From contig CM032125.1 of assembly GCA_018894105.1 (NCBI GenBank), positions 34,457,032 through 34,521,031 of the forward strand: 64,000 nt of DNA, read 5' to 3'. Made by a program: the position numbers and the translations under genes. The notes below the pieces were generated by a model that was given only the letters and a program-made list of their open reading frames with translations, had not been told where the DNA came from and searched no databases. Origin of the DNA: Jacaranda mimosifolia (Eukaryota > Streptophyta > Magnoliopsida > Lamiales > Bignoniaceae). Position 1 is the first letter of the stretch. Each line of letters begins with the position of its first letter. Below, in pieces: positions 36,820 to 48,679 of this stretch.

Positions 36820-37610
36820 GTGTCGTATACAATTTATACTCATGCGAGCTAGAAGTAATATGCAATTTAGGCTCATGTATCAAGGAACATATTTAATTTG
36901 AATAGACATTTTATACTCGTGTTAAGGAGTTCACTTGAATTTGATTGACAATTTATAAGCACGTCAAGGAGTTTACTTGAGTTTGACTTAATAGACAGTT
37001 TATACTTTTATCAAGGAGTACATGGGGACAATTTGAATATTTACATAGTTTATGCTCGTACCTAGAAGCCTTATTGAAAGTTTAAGCTAATATCAAGGAG
37101 TACATGGGGAAGCTTTGAATATATAGATAGTTTATGCTCATACCTAAAAGCCTTATTGAAAGTTTAAGCTCTTATCAAGGAGCACATGGGAAGACTTTAA
37201 CTTGAAAATTTTAGATAGTTTATGCTCGTATCTGGGAACATTATTGACAGTTTAGACTCTTATCAAGCAGCATTTGGAATTTGAAGACTTAAGCTTTGGA
37301 CTTAAAGACTTGAATATTTGAATCTTTAATTAATTTGGAGGCTTAAAATTTTGAGTCTTGGACTTGAAAACTTAGAGACCTAAGCCTTTGACTTGAAGAC
37401 TTAGAGACTTGAGTCTTAAACTTGAAAGACTTAGAGACTTGAGTCATGGATTTGGAGACTTGAAGACTTGATCCATTGATTTACAGACTTGGAAACTTGG
37501 AAATTTGAATTCAAATACTTGGGGACTTGAGAAATTTAGATAGTTTATACTCTTATTTGGGAATATTATTGACAATTTAGACTTTTATCAAGGAGTATTT
37601 GTGATTTGAA
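36820..37610. repeat. Degenerate tandem repeats between gag and the 3' LTR of the Gypsy-type element
   Basis: Units starting TAGTTTATGCTC recur at 37046, 37128 and 37216 (periods 82 and 88), with more distant copies from 36830 and at 37545. Between 37285 and 37530 a shorter word resembling GACTTGAAGACTTAGA repeats many times. This occupies the place where pol would be. Confidence 0.75.
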
Positions 37611-37689
37611 GATAAAATTAATTGCTCCCAACATTTTCATCATCAGCAGCATTACTTGAGTCTTCTTGTTCATCAAAATTCATGCTCAT

Positions 37690-38717
37690 TTAATATTATA
37701 TACACGAGTTGTCAAATCAACAAAAGTTTTTGGTTTAATTGCTTGAAGTATGTAGCAAAGACTCCAATGCATTCCTTGGATGCATATCTCAATAGCTAAA
37801 GCCTCCGATAATTGATCTTTGCAATTAAAACTCAAATTTCTCCAACGATTTATATAGTCAATGACAAGTTCTTCTTTCCACTAGCGAGAGTTGGTGAGTT
37901 CAATCATACCGATTGTCTTTCGAGTGTTGTAGAAATGATTGAGGAACTCTTGTTCCAATTGCCCCCAACTATCGATGGAGCATGCCTCCAAGTTAATAGA
38001 CCAATCAAAAGTATTGCCCTTTAACTATCCAACAAATTGCGTGACCAAATGATTTCCATATATCCTAGCATTATTACAAGTCTCAATAAAATAAGCCACG
38101 TGTGGCTTTAGGTTGCCTTTGCCAACAAATTGCTGAAACTTTGGAGGTTGATAACTGATCAGCATCAAATTGCTTTGAGTATATGGCTTGAAGTAAGTCA
38201 TAGATGGCTTATAACTTTCATCAAGCTTGGCTTTGATAGTCTCCATGATAAACTCCTTCAGTAGGTCAATGGGAATTAGTCCAGTGGAAACTTCTAGTTC
38301 TTTTGTTTGCAATCTCTTTATTTTTGGCTGATTGTCTCCTTGTAGATGTTTCGCCTTCACCTTAGCCTCAATTTGTTTCTCCATCATGTAGATGGCATCA
38401 AGATTGTTTACTTTGCTTATCAATCTTGAGATTTGAAAGTCTCGCTCTTGGACATGCTTCGTAAGTCCTTCAATGGCCCTCGTCAACTTTAAAACTTGTT
38501 CTTTTAAGATTGTAGCACTTGTCACCATCACCATCCATATGCTTGAGGAATTTGATGTTGAGTAGGGAATAGATGATGTAGATTCTTTCTTCGAGTCTTC
38601 ACCATCTTCATTTATATCAATAAAATGTGGCAACACTTTTTCCATAGCAAACAAAGGAGCCACCTCCAAAGATGATTGCAACTTTTTAGGACATACTTCT
38701 TGTGATGACGCCAACAT
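37690..38717 (-). pseudogene. Gypsy-type gag
   Basis: A 230-codon open frame (38717-38025) begins MLASSQEVCPKK and ends in PPKFQQFVGKGNLKPHVAYF...HLVTQFVG, then a stop. In the same frame beyond the stop the sequence continues with typical gag words (NTFDWSINLE, LEQEFLNHFYNTRKT, YINRWRNLSFNCKDQLS) to about 37690, with one more in-frame stop. This is the retrotransposon gag domain of plant Ty3/Gypsy elements. Two stop codons break it. Confidence 0.85.
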
Positions 38718-40487
38718 TTTTTGCTCTAGTATTTGAGGAATTTGAGGTATTTATTTTCAATGCAACAAACTTGTTGGGGGCCATTTAATACTTCAATCTT
38801 GATGAAGGAAAGAAATGAGATGTAGAGATAGTCCCACTGGGTGTGCTAAAAATTTGTAAATGCAAATTTCTTTGTCTGCAAAATTAAAATTACAAGACAA
38901 AAAAAATCATACAAATAAAATGAAATTGAAACTTATCAATCAACTGTGGATTCAATCTCTAATATAATCATCTGATTCTTTCCTTCCAAATATAATCTTA
39001 AATTTAATGAGCTCCACGAAGCACACCTTGAACGTCATGGATCTCCTTAAATTTGATTTGAAGAAAAATAATAACAATCTGAGGGTTTCACACCTTAATT
39101 TCGAATCAAATGTCAAGAAATATAAGCTTCGCGAAGAATGCTTTGAATGTCTTGGATCTCCTTAAGTTTGATTTGAAGAAAAATAATGTCAATTCAAGGG
39201 CTTTGCACCTTAATCTTAAATCAAATACCAAAATATATGAGCTCTGTGAAAAGTGCCTTGAACATCATGAATATCCTTGAATTTAATTGAGAGAAGTGCT
39301 GAAGTCCTTCGAAGCTCCTCTCACTTGCTGGAATTTGTGTTGTGTGTTGAATGAGCTTTGCTCACCTCCTTTATATAGATTTTTGATGGGAGACTTCCAC
39401 ATTGACTTAAACTTTTTTGATAATTATCTCTCTGATAAGATAATATCATATATTAAGAGATAATATCAAATATTTTTGATTTAATTGGTCCATAAATGTA
39501 GAAACTCCATCTTTGACACTTATCAATATTTGATTTGAGCATAAAATAAATAATAGAGTATTAATTAAAATTAACTAATTATTTGTTGGAATTAAATTTA
39601 ATAAATTCCAAGATAAATAAAAAAAAATTGAATTAATAACTAGCATTTATTTTATATGTGTTACTCTCCAATTGAACAAAATTAATATGACTACAAGTAC
39701 AAAATCCAAATCAGGGCCATTTCGTGTCCCTTACTGCAAATCTCAAGATAAGGCACCAGTATTGTTGTATTATCATCATGCTTATGAATATAACGAATTG
39801 TGTAATAGTTTTTAGAACAAGCAGATGAATAAGGATAATGCATATGCAAGTATTAAAATTAGCTGGTTCCACTAGCAAATAAATATAGAAAAATTTTAAA
39901 AAAAAGAAAAAGAAAAAGAAAAAAGGTAAGGAGCTCCATAACTTATTTTCATGATTTTAACAAATTATAATTTAAATATATTAAATATAAAAACATCTCA
40001 TAGGATACAAAATGATATTTTAAATAAGTCCAGCCAAACATGGAGTAAATCAAAAACAGAAATCATTTCACAAAGCATTATCAAGTAGTATGAAATATTG
40101 TTAGTAAACACAGATTTATTTCATATTGGATATTCAATATCTTTGGAAGGAACTGAGTCAGCTAACCATGAAACCGAGAGCAAATGTACCGATAACTGAA
40201 GTAGTGATAGAGAAAGCGAAGAGCTCAAGATCTCCGAGATGGACGACGAATATGGTGGACATGGAGGTTTTTTCGAACAGACAAAGCATCTAAAATGCTA
40301 TTGGTCCGGTTATTCTCCATAGCTTTACTCCATAGCTTTAAATATTCTATGCAGAAAACTCTTCACCATTCCTTCATCCTTTTCGCTGGAAGATAGTCTC
40401 CATCGTCTCCAATCAGCTGGAGCTCGTCGGAAGTCCATTCATGCCGCTCTGTCTTCATTTTTGTGGCGGTGGCGCAGCGGCAACACT

Positions 40488-40533
40488 GCCCCATATCAAA
40501 GGTCATGGATGCCCCATATCAAAGGTCATGGAT
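40488..40533. repeat. 23-bp tandem duplication just upstream of MATE C
   Basis: GCCCCATATCAAAGGTCATG with three more bases occurs twice in direct succession without mismatch. Confidence 0.9.
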
Positions 40534-40547
40534 CGGACATCTTTACA

Positions 40548-42235
40548 ACTAGGGGGCAAATTGGATTTAAACTCATAGTTCCAACTCAATCCACTTAGTT
40601 TTGGGTTAGGTTGGGTTTAAAATAATTTAATTGGGTTTGGGTTGGATTTGGTTGAATTTTAGTGGGTTGAATATGGATTGGGCTTTAATGGGTTGAAATG
40701 AGTTTTATATGTAAATGAGTTAAAAATGAATTGAATGTGATTTCTAAATAATTCAGTCCAAAATTATCCTTCCATTCTCCCAAGATCGTACTCCATTTTA
40801 TTTTTATTTCTATAACACTGTAAAAATGAAAAAAAAATAATTAATTAAAAATTAAATAAATTATATCTCACCAATTAATCATTTATCATTTCTCCACCTC
40901 ATTTAATTTTAAAACATTAATTTATTAACTTAATTCGAATGAATTAATCAAGGAACTTTTTGCTTGAGATTATGATCTAAAAACTGTTGATATCATTATC
41001 TAATTTATAAACTCCAATTTTTTATAAAAAGTTTTAGCCAATTAATTTTATAGCCCCAAGATTATTTTCGACTTTGCAAAAAAAATATTTTTATTTTTTA
41101 TTTTTTCACTTTTTACAAACTACCAAAATATAAATTTGTAAGCACAACAAATTTATTGTGTAGTGGTAGCATGTGAAAGGACAAATTGCAGCCGTCCATT
41201 TCATTTTAGGGCTAGTGTCTTTGCCTCCACACGAAGTAATCATTTTTAGTTATAATATTTTCAAAAATTAAAAAATTAATTATATTTCAATATTTTATTT
41301 AAAAATAATAATTTAGGTAGATATAAGAATTTAAATTTAAATGGTTTATATTTTTTATTCTTAAAAAAAATATTTTTCATGACATATGCATATTTTAATT
41401 GTTTTAAACTGATAGTAATAATTTTACGTCATACCGAATTTGAATTTGATCGTTGTGATAAACAATAATGAACTAGATTGAGAAAATTAAAAATAAGATA
41501 GGTAGTATTTTTTTAAATATTGACTAAACATAAAAAATAAAAAATAAAAAACAAAGACGACTAGTATAGTAATTTTTTAAATATAAATAAATTAATATTT
41601 TATTTCTATAAATATTCCATTTTGAACAAGATTGGAAATTACGAGTACATTTAGATAATCAGTAAGTTTGGTTGTATGGACTTATGCTTAATCTAGTATA
41701 AATGGAATTGTTAAGAGTTTATTAGATTCTTTTGGCTTAAATGGAAAAAGAGTAGGTTGGACTTTTGCTTAATTATGGTAAGTTTGAATTTGCTTGATTC
41801 ATGTTTGTTGGGTATAATGTAAACATTTTGTACTAAAAAATTAAAATATTTTAAATAGTTATGTTTTATTCATTGAGTAAGATTGTTATTTTGTATTAAA
41901 AGAAAAAATATATAAATATTATAAAATAATAAGTAAATTATAAGTTTACTTAATTTGATTTGATTTTACATGATTAACAAGGATTTATAATAATTTATTA
42001 ACATACGTCAAATAAAGATAAAAATATTATAATTTAATAAAATAATATAGCAATGTATTTAGCAAAAAGTTTACCTTTTTTTTTTTTTTCGTTTTTTTGT
42101 ATTGAACCCCCCAAACCCGACCCAACCCATTGTCAACCCAACTCTTTTTCAACCCATAAATATAAACCTCTTTTTAGACCAACTCATTTCAAACTCAATC
42201 CATAACCAACTCAACCCACCCATTTGCCACTACTA
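40548..42235. mobile_element. hAT-like non-autonomous element, copy 1
   Basis: About 1.7 kb, starting ACTAGGGGGCAAAT and ending ATTTGCCACTACTA, resembling hAT termini of the TAGGGGTGGCAAAT type. Both ends are followed inward by GGGTTGGGTT/AACCCAACCC-rich DNA. The interior is AT-rich without coding sequence. The same element occurs in the opposite orientation at 52429-55452; the core around AAATTTGTTGTGCTTACAAA-like sequence (41130-41240 and 53460-53590) is strongly conserved. No convincing target duplication was found for this copy. Confidence 0.65.
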
Positions 42236-42324
42236 TTCACAACCCATGCTTATTTAAATGAAAATCATACTACCACATTTTGTTTTTTTCCTCTCTCACT
42301 TGTTCTTATGTGGCTCCACTTTCT

Positions 42325-43401
42325 GGGCTTTCTATGATCAGGTAGCCTCATACTTACCTGACCAAAGTCAACCAATGACAACTTGTCATCTAATATTTGA
42401 TAAGATGTGATATTGACAACACATGAAAAATTGAAGTGACAAATTTGACCTCTTCTCCTAAACAATGTTATGGATTTTTTAAATTTACTAAAGAATTGTA
42501 CATATATGTATTTTCCATACTTTAAATTGATTCAAGAATAGCTTGTGACAAGCTATATATATTAAAATCGTTATATTATTGAAAAATAATATGCCCAGAT
42601 TGAGTAGTGATTTGTATGAGAAAAAAATAAAAAAACTCCATATATGCTTATTAATATATATATATATATATATATTACTCAAACACACTATAGTTAGATT
42701 GAGTAGACATTTAACTATAAAAACATAAAAAAAAGATATATCTATACCATTTAATATATATATATATATATATGTATTTTATTCAAACATAAAATTGATA
42801 GATCGAATAGCGATTTAATTAAAAATAATAATAAATATCAATGTATATATATTAAATTATTTAATTATTCAAACATAATTTTGGTAGTTTGAGTAGCGAT
42901 TAAACTTAAAGAAAGAAAAACTCTATATATATTAAAATATTTATATTGATGAAATGAAAACTTGCCAGATTGAAAAGCGATTTAATTGAAAAAGAAATAA
43001 AAAAAATTGTGTGTGTGTGTGTGTGTAATCATTTATATTATTCAAACACATTGTGGCCAAATTAGTCGCCACCTCAAAAATGACTAAATTATTGTAATCA
43101 TTACACATTGCTATTATAGTATTTTATAATACTATAACAAACAATATACTATTTATTTATGTATTATATATAATAGCTACTCAAACTAGTCGCTACTTAT
43201 AATAGTACTAAAAGATTTTTAAAGTAATTGCTAGTTAAAATAGCGATTACTTTGTTCTCTCATTATTTTCTGTACAAGGCTAAATTTGTCATTTATACCT
43301 CATTAGAATAGTACCTATTTAATGGTACATATCTTCCTAAATTGATTAGATGATTATGATATATCAGGTAAGTACGATCCCTATCTGACCGTAGAAAGCC
43401 C
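42325..43401. mobile_element. MULE-like element with GGGCTTTC termini, copy 2
   Basis: 1077 bp with ends GGGCTTTCTATGATCAGG and CTGACCGTAGAAAGCCC. Flanking 9-mers CCACTTTCT (42316-42324) and ACACTTTCT (43402-43410) match at 8 of 9. The interior repeats a unit containing GATTGAGTAGCGATTTAA-like words near 42599, 42691, 42812, 42890 and 42969, spaced by AT-microsatellites, and a (GT)n run at 43007-43026. Related to 27800-28603. No transposase. Confidence 0.7.
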
Positions 43402-43986
43402 ACACTTTCTAAAATATAAAATGGCATTTCTACCACATCATCGTCTTTATTGTGTAGTCTGGTAGGGATCTTACACTTGAATTGTTTTTGTTTTTTATAC
43501 TTTTTTGGGGGTTTGCATGAAGTTACAATCAATAGAAGTTTCCTAATCCTCTCTTTCTAAAAGGAAGAGCATAATGTTTTTTTTTTCTTCAATAGGAATT
43601 TGGATCTAGCCGTAACAAGAATATTTATATAAATAACTCACTTTTTAGTCTTTGACTCTCTTAATCCTTATGAACATCCTTATCAATGTAATAGCATATG
43701 TCTTCATCTATTTTTTGATTCAAAATAGAAGTAGTTTTGAAGAAGGATCTTAAAGGTTTTTTACGGAGACTATATATTAAAAATATTAAAATTTCTTTAT
43801 AAAAATAATTAATTTAAAATTAAATATACTTATCATATATTCATCAAATTGGAATAGAGAATATATGAACTATAGAATGAAACAAAAAGATCCAAACTCC
43901 AAAATGTTTTTGTGCAGGTAAATCTTGCAAACTTTTCCTTGGGAAAAAAAATAAAGAAAAGAAGATGCTATATATGTCAACTATAA

Positions 43987-45069
43987 GGGTTTGTTTACTT
44001 GGGCAGATGAAGAGGGATGAAGGTCGTCATCCCTCTTAATCCATTGTTTACTTTAATTGATTTAAGCTCATGATAATTGTTTTGGCCCGCTACTATTTAT
44101 GGATTTTCTTAGATGACAAATCCCACCAAAATGCTAGGATGCAATTATCCCAAAACAGCCAAAGTGGGATGATGAGCAAAAATTACAAATTTATCACAAA
44201 TATTCACAATTAATTATACCAGTATGCCCACTGAATAAATGTGTCACGGCTTTAAAGAACTCCTGGTCGTTGCGCCAATAAAATAGTTTCAATTTTTTCA
44301 CTTGGAACCGTAGCACAATGGAGAATGAGAGGTGATTGTTGCGATAGAAATTAATTGATAAAATATGCATCATTGTTATTTCAAATTGTTCTTATTTTAG
44401 CAATGTATCACTTATCAAACATGGAAAAAAAATGTTATAAAATGGTTTCTTTTTTTTTAAAAAATCTATTTTAAAATGTATGAAATTGTTTTTAATCGTC
44501 TGAAAATAATATTTTAAAATAATGAATTTAAATAATTAGGTTGGAGAATACATTGTAAATAGAGTTTACATGTGGCATTCTGTTTAGAGAAAATATTTTT
44601 AAAATATATTTATATTAAAAATAATTAAAAGATAAACATATTTATATATATAATTATAATTGAGGTAATGATATTAATGACAAAATGAAAAAAATTACCC
44701 TAAATTCTTTGAGTTATAAGATTTTATTTTCATGTGTAAAGATATTGTATTGGAATGGAGGAAAATTAATTTCTTTATATTTAGAAAAAAAAAGAAAAAG
44801 TTGAATGTTGTATTGAAATGGAGACAAATTAATTTCTTTATACTAAATAAAAAAATATTTTAATTAGGGGTACTTTACTCTTTTAAAGTCTATTCCATAT
44901 TATAATTCAACAAAGTAAATATTCAATACAATTATTCACTTTTATCATTCATATAATTCCACAAAGTAAATATAATTTATAAAATATAAAAAAAATTATC
45001 CTAATCCCACTCTCCATCTCTTATTTCACCCTATCACCCCACATCTCATATCACAAAGTAAACGAGGCC
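43987..45069. mobile_element. PIF/Harbinger-like non-autonomous element
   Basis: 1083 bp, starting GGGTTTGTTTACTTGG and ending CAAAGTAAACGAGGCC, with TAA on both sides (43984-43986 and 45070-45072). A 3-bp TAA duplication and GGG..GTTTACTT-type ends fit PIF/Harbinger elements. AT-rich interior, no transposase seen. Confidence 0.6.
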
Positions 45070-45395
45070 TAAGCAAATGAACAATTGTGTAGATAGCGGT
45101 CATTAGTTGCACTTTATTTTATTTTATTATATTTGCCAATTTTACTTTACAAATTTACGATTGATTAAATGTAGGTAAATATCTTTCAAATTGCAACACA
45201 CACTAATTACACCATACCATCTATGCACTTATAAATATATTTACAAATCCCTTATTCAATTTGTCAATCAGCTCAACTAATCTAATACCTCAACATCAAA
45301 TTTACAATATTACTATAATATATAAGCCTGGATGCGCGTGGCAACAGTGCCACCGCGCGTGCACAGGCTTTTAGCATTTTTTTTCCTTGGTCCGA

Positions 45396-45421
45396 GACAG
45401 AAAACGACGTCGTTTTCTGTC
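45396..45421. repeat. Perfect 26-bp palindrome
   Basis: Core AAAACGACGTCGTTTT extended symmetrically by GACAG and CTGTC. The centre holds GACGTC, an ACGT-core sequence of the kind bound by bZIP factors. Role unknown. Confidence 0.9.
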
Positions 45422-46792
45422 GGCCGTGCTCCATAAGTTTGTACTTGCTGTTGTCTTGGTTGTGCTGCGATTTTTTTATTCTTTCGTCCAAACTGAAAAT
45501 CAGAAGAAACGTTGTTCGTTTGGTGAGGGTGGCAGAAAGGTGGTTTGCCTTTGGTTTCTTTCTCATTGTGCAGAGATTTTCTTTTCCATAGGCTTTAGAT
45601 TGATAGATGGGTCCAGCCGGCGGGATTTATGAATCTAGGCTTACCTTTGTATGGATTTGGTAGATCTAGCTTCGGCCGTGGTTGTTGATTGGTTAATCGT
45701 ACTATTTTTCGCTCTTCCTTTGGAGAGGTGCAGTGGTATTGAAAGTAGATTCGGTAAGAGGATTTTCAGAGATTTTTTACAGTTAGCTGTGGCTTGCACC
45801 AGATTTATTTGCGGATACAGGAGAATGAAAAAGGTAAAAAAATCCGAAAAGAAAAAAAAGGTCCATATGTTTGTCTATCAACTGTGTGGTTTTGTACGGT
45901 GTACAGACCTGTCACCGGTATTCTACAGTGGAGTTGGTGGCGGTTTACTTTTCTGACGTTTATCTTTGTGTCTATCCAATTTGTGGTCATTTTGAACTAG
46001 GATTTGATAATTTTTTTAGATATTTTGTGATATCAATGTTCTTTTCTTCATATTCTGTTGGGCTTTTCTTTTGGAAGGTTAGAATGAATTTTCTTCTTCA
46101 TCCCTTTCTATGTAATTTTTTCATTTCTTTGTTACCTGTAGTTTATATGGTATTTATGGCTTTCTATTGGTTGTGTTTTAAGTTCTTTTAGGTCAGTCTT
46201 GCTTTTTGGGTTATTGGATATTATTTGGTTGCATGTTTTGTTTATATTACTGGAATTTGGTATGTATAAGTTTTTGACTGAAATTATCTGTTTGCTGTCC
46301 TTTATTATTGTTTTCTTTGCTCCAGTATTGTTTAAATTGAATTTGGTTGTTAGTTTAGCATAAGAAATGTGGTTTGAGGTTATTGGCAATTCAGAACTTT
46401 TGGTGCTCTGATTTGCTTGGAAGGAATTTCTTCTTGATAATGCTGTTGAAAATGCAAGATTGTTGCATTTTACTTTAAAAGTTGTATGTGTGTAATTTGT
46501 ATAAAAGACATTGATTATAATAATTTATTTAATATTTTGATTAAGAGTTGAACAAGTTCTTTTATTTGATGATTTTGACTATAACAAAGATTTTAATGAC
46601 TATATTATATTCCCATATTCATTTCATTAAATTACTATATCTCTATTCCATTTCAAAAGACTCAAACTATGCTGTAAAGGAAAGCTTCCATCCCAAGTAC
46701 CCCACCATGAGGTTCAAGTTCCAAACAATGAGTATATATCGGTCAAAATAAATTTGAATATAATATTTATGTTATCTTGGATTATTTTCTCC

Positions 46793-46836
46793 TTTTTCTT
46801 TTCTTTTCTTTTCTTTTCTTTTCTTTTCTTTTTTCT
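46793..46836. repeat. (TTTTC)n microsatellite
   Basis: About eight pentanucleotide units of TTTTC in an uninterrupted run. Confidence 0.95.
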
Positions 46837-47715
46837 ATCATGTCTTGGAAGAGAGACTTTATATATCGAATTCATATTTTAGATACAGCATATTATATGT
46901 CAAATGGCAAGAGGTTTAGCTTATTTTATGTAGCTAACTCGTGCGTATTGATTGATCCAAAGTGAGATTCGCATCCATAGAACTTTAGCATCAATATTAT
47001 GTATTGTATTTGCCTATAGTTTAGTTCAATTATATAATTATAAGTGATTAGGATAAGATAATAGGTATTTACTCATTGCATTCAATGATGCATAGGAGAT
47101 TTGTGCTTTGTCATTTATGAGTTTTTGATTAATTTAACTAAGACATTGAAGATAAATATAATATGTACCAATTTGTTTAAGCCATGCATAGCATATTTGT
47201 GTTGCACTGCAATCATGCCCATTGTCATATTATCCTAAGAAAGAAACAATTATACTTGCCAATGATTTAATTCATTTTTAAATTAAAAAATGATTAAAAT
47301 TTAGAAAAGAGAATGTCAATGTCACCACTTATATAGACGTGTTTCCACCATCTACAATATATATAAATGAAATAGAACTTAAAAAATAAAAATACTTAAT
47401 ATTTAGAAAATAATAAATAAACCCTACGATGCATAGGATTCTTTGGTACTCTTCATATTTAGTTTTTTTTTTTTAAATTATAATTTTGCAATAATATTCA
47501 TATTATGAATGTATTATTGTCATATATGGAATTTTACAATTTGGCAAACTTCTTGCATAGAAATATATGAAAATTTTATTTCCTGAATAAATATATTGCT
47601 ATATTTCAATTATCAATTTTTAATATTTTAAAAAGAACTAAAACAAATAAAAAATAAAATAGTTATATAACTCCACGGGCATGACACCACGCGTTGCATG
47701 GTGCATCCTTTCTAG

Positions 47716-47748
<33 letters not shown>

Positions 47749-48679
47749 GTGTAATTATTAATATTTGTTGGACTATATATATATATATGTATGTATGGTT
47801 AGTATTATTTATTAGACTACATGTGCCTCGCATATGTTAAATAAGTGGTTAATTGGCTTAAAATCCCCAAACCATCTTACATTTTAGGAATTAGGCCCCA
47901 TCCAACCTTTTCTTCGTTTTAACTTCCCACTTCCTACTTTAGTTTGAGTTCACTCCCCCCTTGAGTGAAAATGACAAAAAACTTCCCATTTTTTATACTA
48001 ATAAAAAATGCTACTCACATAATTCCCCCCAGAACTCATATTTTCTCTGCCCATTCCCTCATTTTTTTCTCTTCCCATTCCCTCCATCTGTGCAAACCCG
48101 ATGTCCGATGTTGCACCGATGCTCTACTTGCCATTTTCGTGCTAGTGTTGCAACAAAATCTTCATCTCTTTCACTTTCTTGTTTGGAGACTGACTTTTCT
48201 CAATTCTTTTTGTGAATGTAGCTGGAAGGGTTTCTATTTTTACCCCTGAATTACATAGCCTATGAGGTAAGTTGTGTAATTTTCTATTCTTTTTTTTTTT
48301 TTGTATTGATATATAGAAAAGAATGCAGTACATCACTCTGTTTGTTTCTTGTTTGATGTTTGTTTTAGCTATTTTAGGCCGAATTTTGATATACTCAATT
48401 CACCATGATTGGTCTTTTTCTCTTATTAAAAAAAATTCCTAATATAAGTTGTTTGGTACTTGAATATTGTCAATTGATACTTCAAATATTGTTTTAATTG
48501 TATGCTTCAAATATTAGTTATTTGAATTTAGTAATTATATAATTCATATAAGGTGTAGTGTATATTAGTTGCTTGCAACTGAACTTTAGGGATATTATCA
48601 GATTTATGGTGTATGAATGTGTATACATCTTGTTTAAGCATTTCTTGAGCATCCATTCCTACGAACTCTTGATTAATAT

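Larger units (their letters stand above)
34540..39695 (-). mobile_element. Gag-only Gypsy-type retroelement (TR-GAG-like) in intron 1 of MATE C
   Basis: LTRs are 38855-39695 (841 bp, 5' on the minus strand) and 34540 to about 36613 (839 bp after removing a nested solo LTR). Perfect AGTAC duplications lie at 34535-34539 and 39696-39700. The minus strand has a conserved CACACCCAGTGGGAC block just inside the 5' LTR (near 38830-38845, primer-binding region) and a purine tract GAAGTGGGGA before the 3' LTR (near 36618). A Gypsy-type gag is present, but no protease, integrase or reverse transcriptase was found between gag and the 3' LTR. It inserted 10 bp upstream of the exon 2 acceptor. Confidence 0.85.
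22167..40458 (-). pseudogene. MATE-family transporter paralogue C, interrupted by transposons
   Basis: Exons in transcription order: 40458-40167 (exon 1); 34526-33908 plus 28841-28830 (exon 2, split by Copia 2); 27644-27587 (exon 3); 27452-27288 plus 23546-23468 (exon 4, split by Copia 1); 23383-23265; 22431-22345; 22226-22167. After removing each element and one target duplication, exon 2 is 626 bp and exon 4 is 239 bp, as in B. Recognisable parts include GDDGDYLP, SALETLCGQAFGAG, SVRVSNELGAGHPRA and VAIGGGWQALVTYINL. Lesions include TGA at 40363-40365, TGA at 34440-34442, an extra base in exon 3 (58 bp), TAG at 22393-22395 in exon 6, and a shorter C-terminus. It lacks the downstream hAT shared by A, B and D and has a GT donor in intron 4, so it is the most diverged member of the array. 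Confidence 0.88.
45308..47715 (+). mobile_element. Helitron-like element (non-autonomous)
   Basis: The 3' end shows the Helitron pattern: a short hairpin CACCACGCGTTGCATGGTG (47685-47703), an 8-nt spacer, then CTAG (47712-47715) followed by T. The proposed 5' end near 45308 reads TACTATAATATATAAGCC, close to TC-TACTATA-type plant Helitron starts but without the TC. Just inside is a GC-rich inverted repeat (GCGCGTGGCA...TGCCACCGCGCG, 45333-45360). No Rep/helicase was seen; the ORFs at 45387-46191 resemble no protein I know. Confidence 0.5.

Noticed and set aside
40540..42243. Target duplication for hAT-like copy 1
   Set aside because: The 8-mers next to the ends (TCTTTACA and TTCACAAC) do not match well enough to claim one.
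45387..46191. Several overlapping frames of 60-106 codons within the Helitron-like element
   Set aside because: No recognisable domain, competing frames on both strands and no splice structure that joins them.
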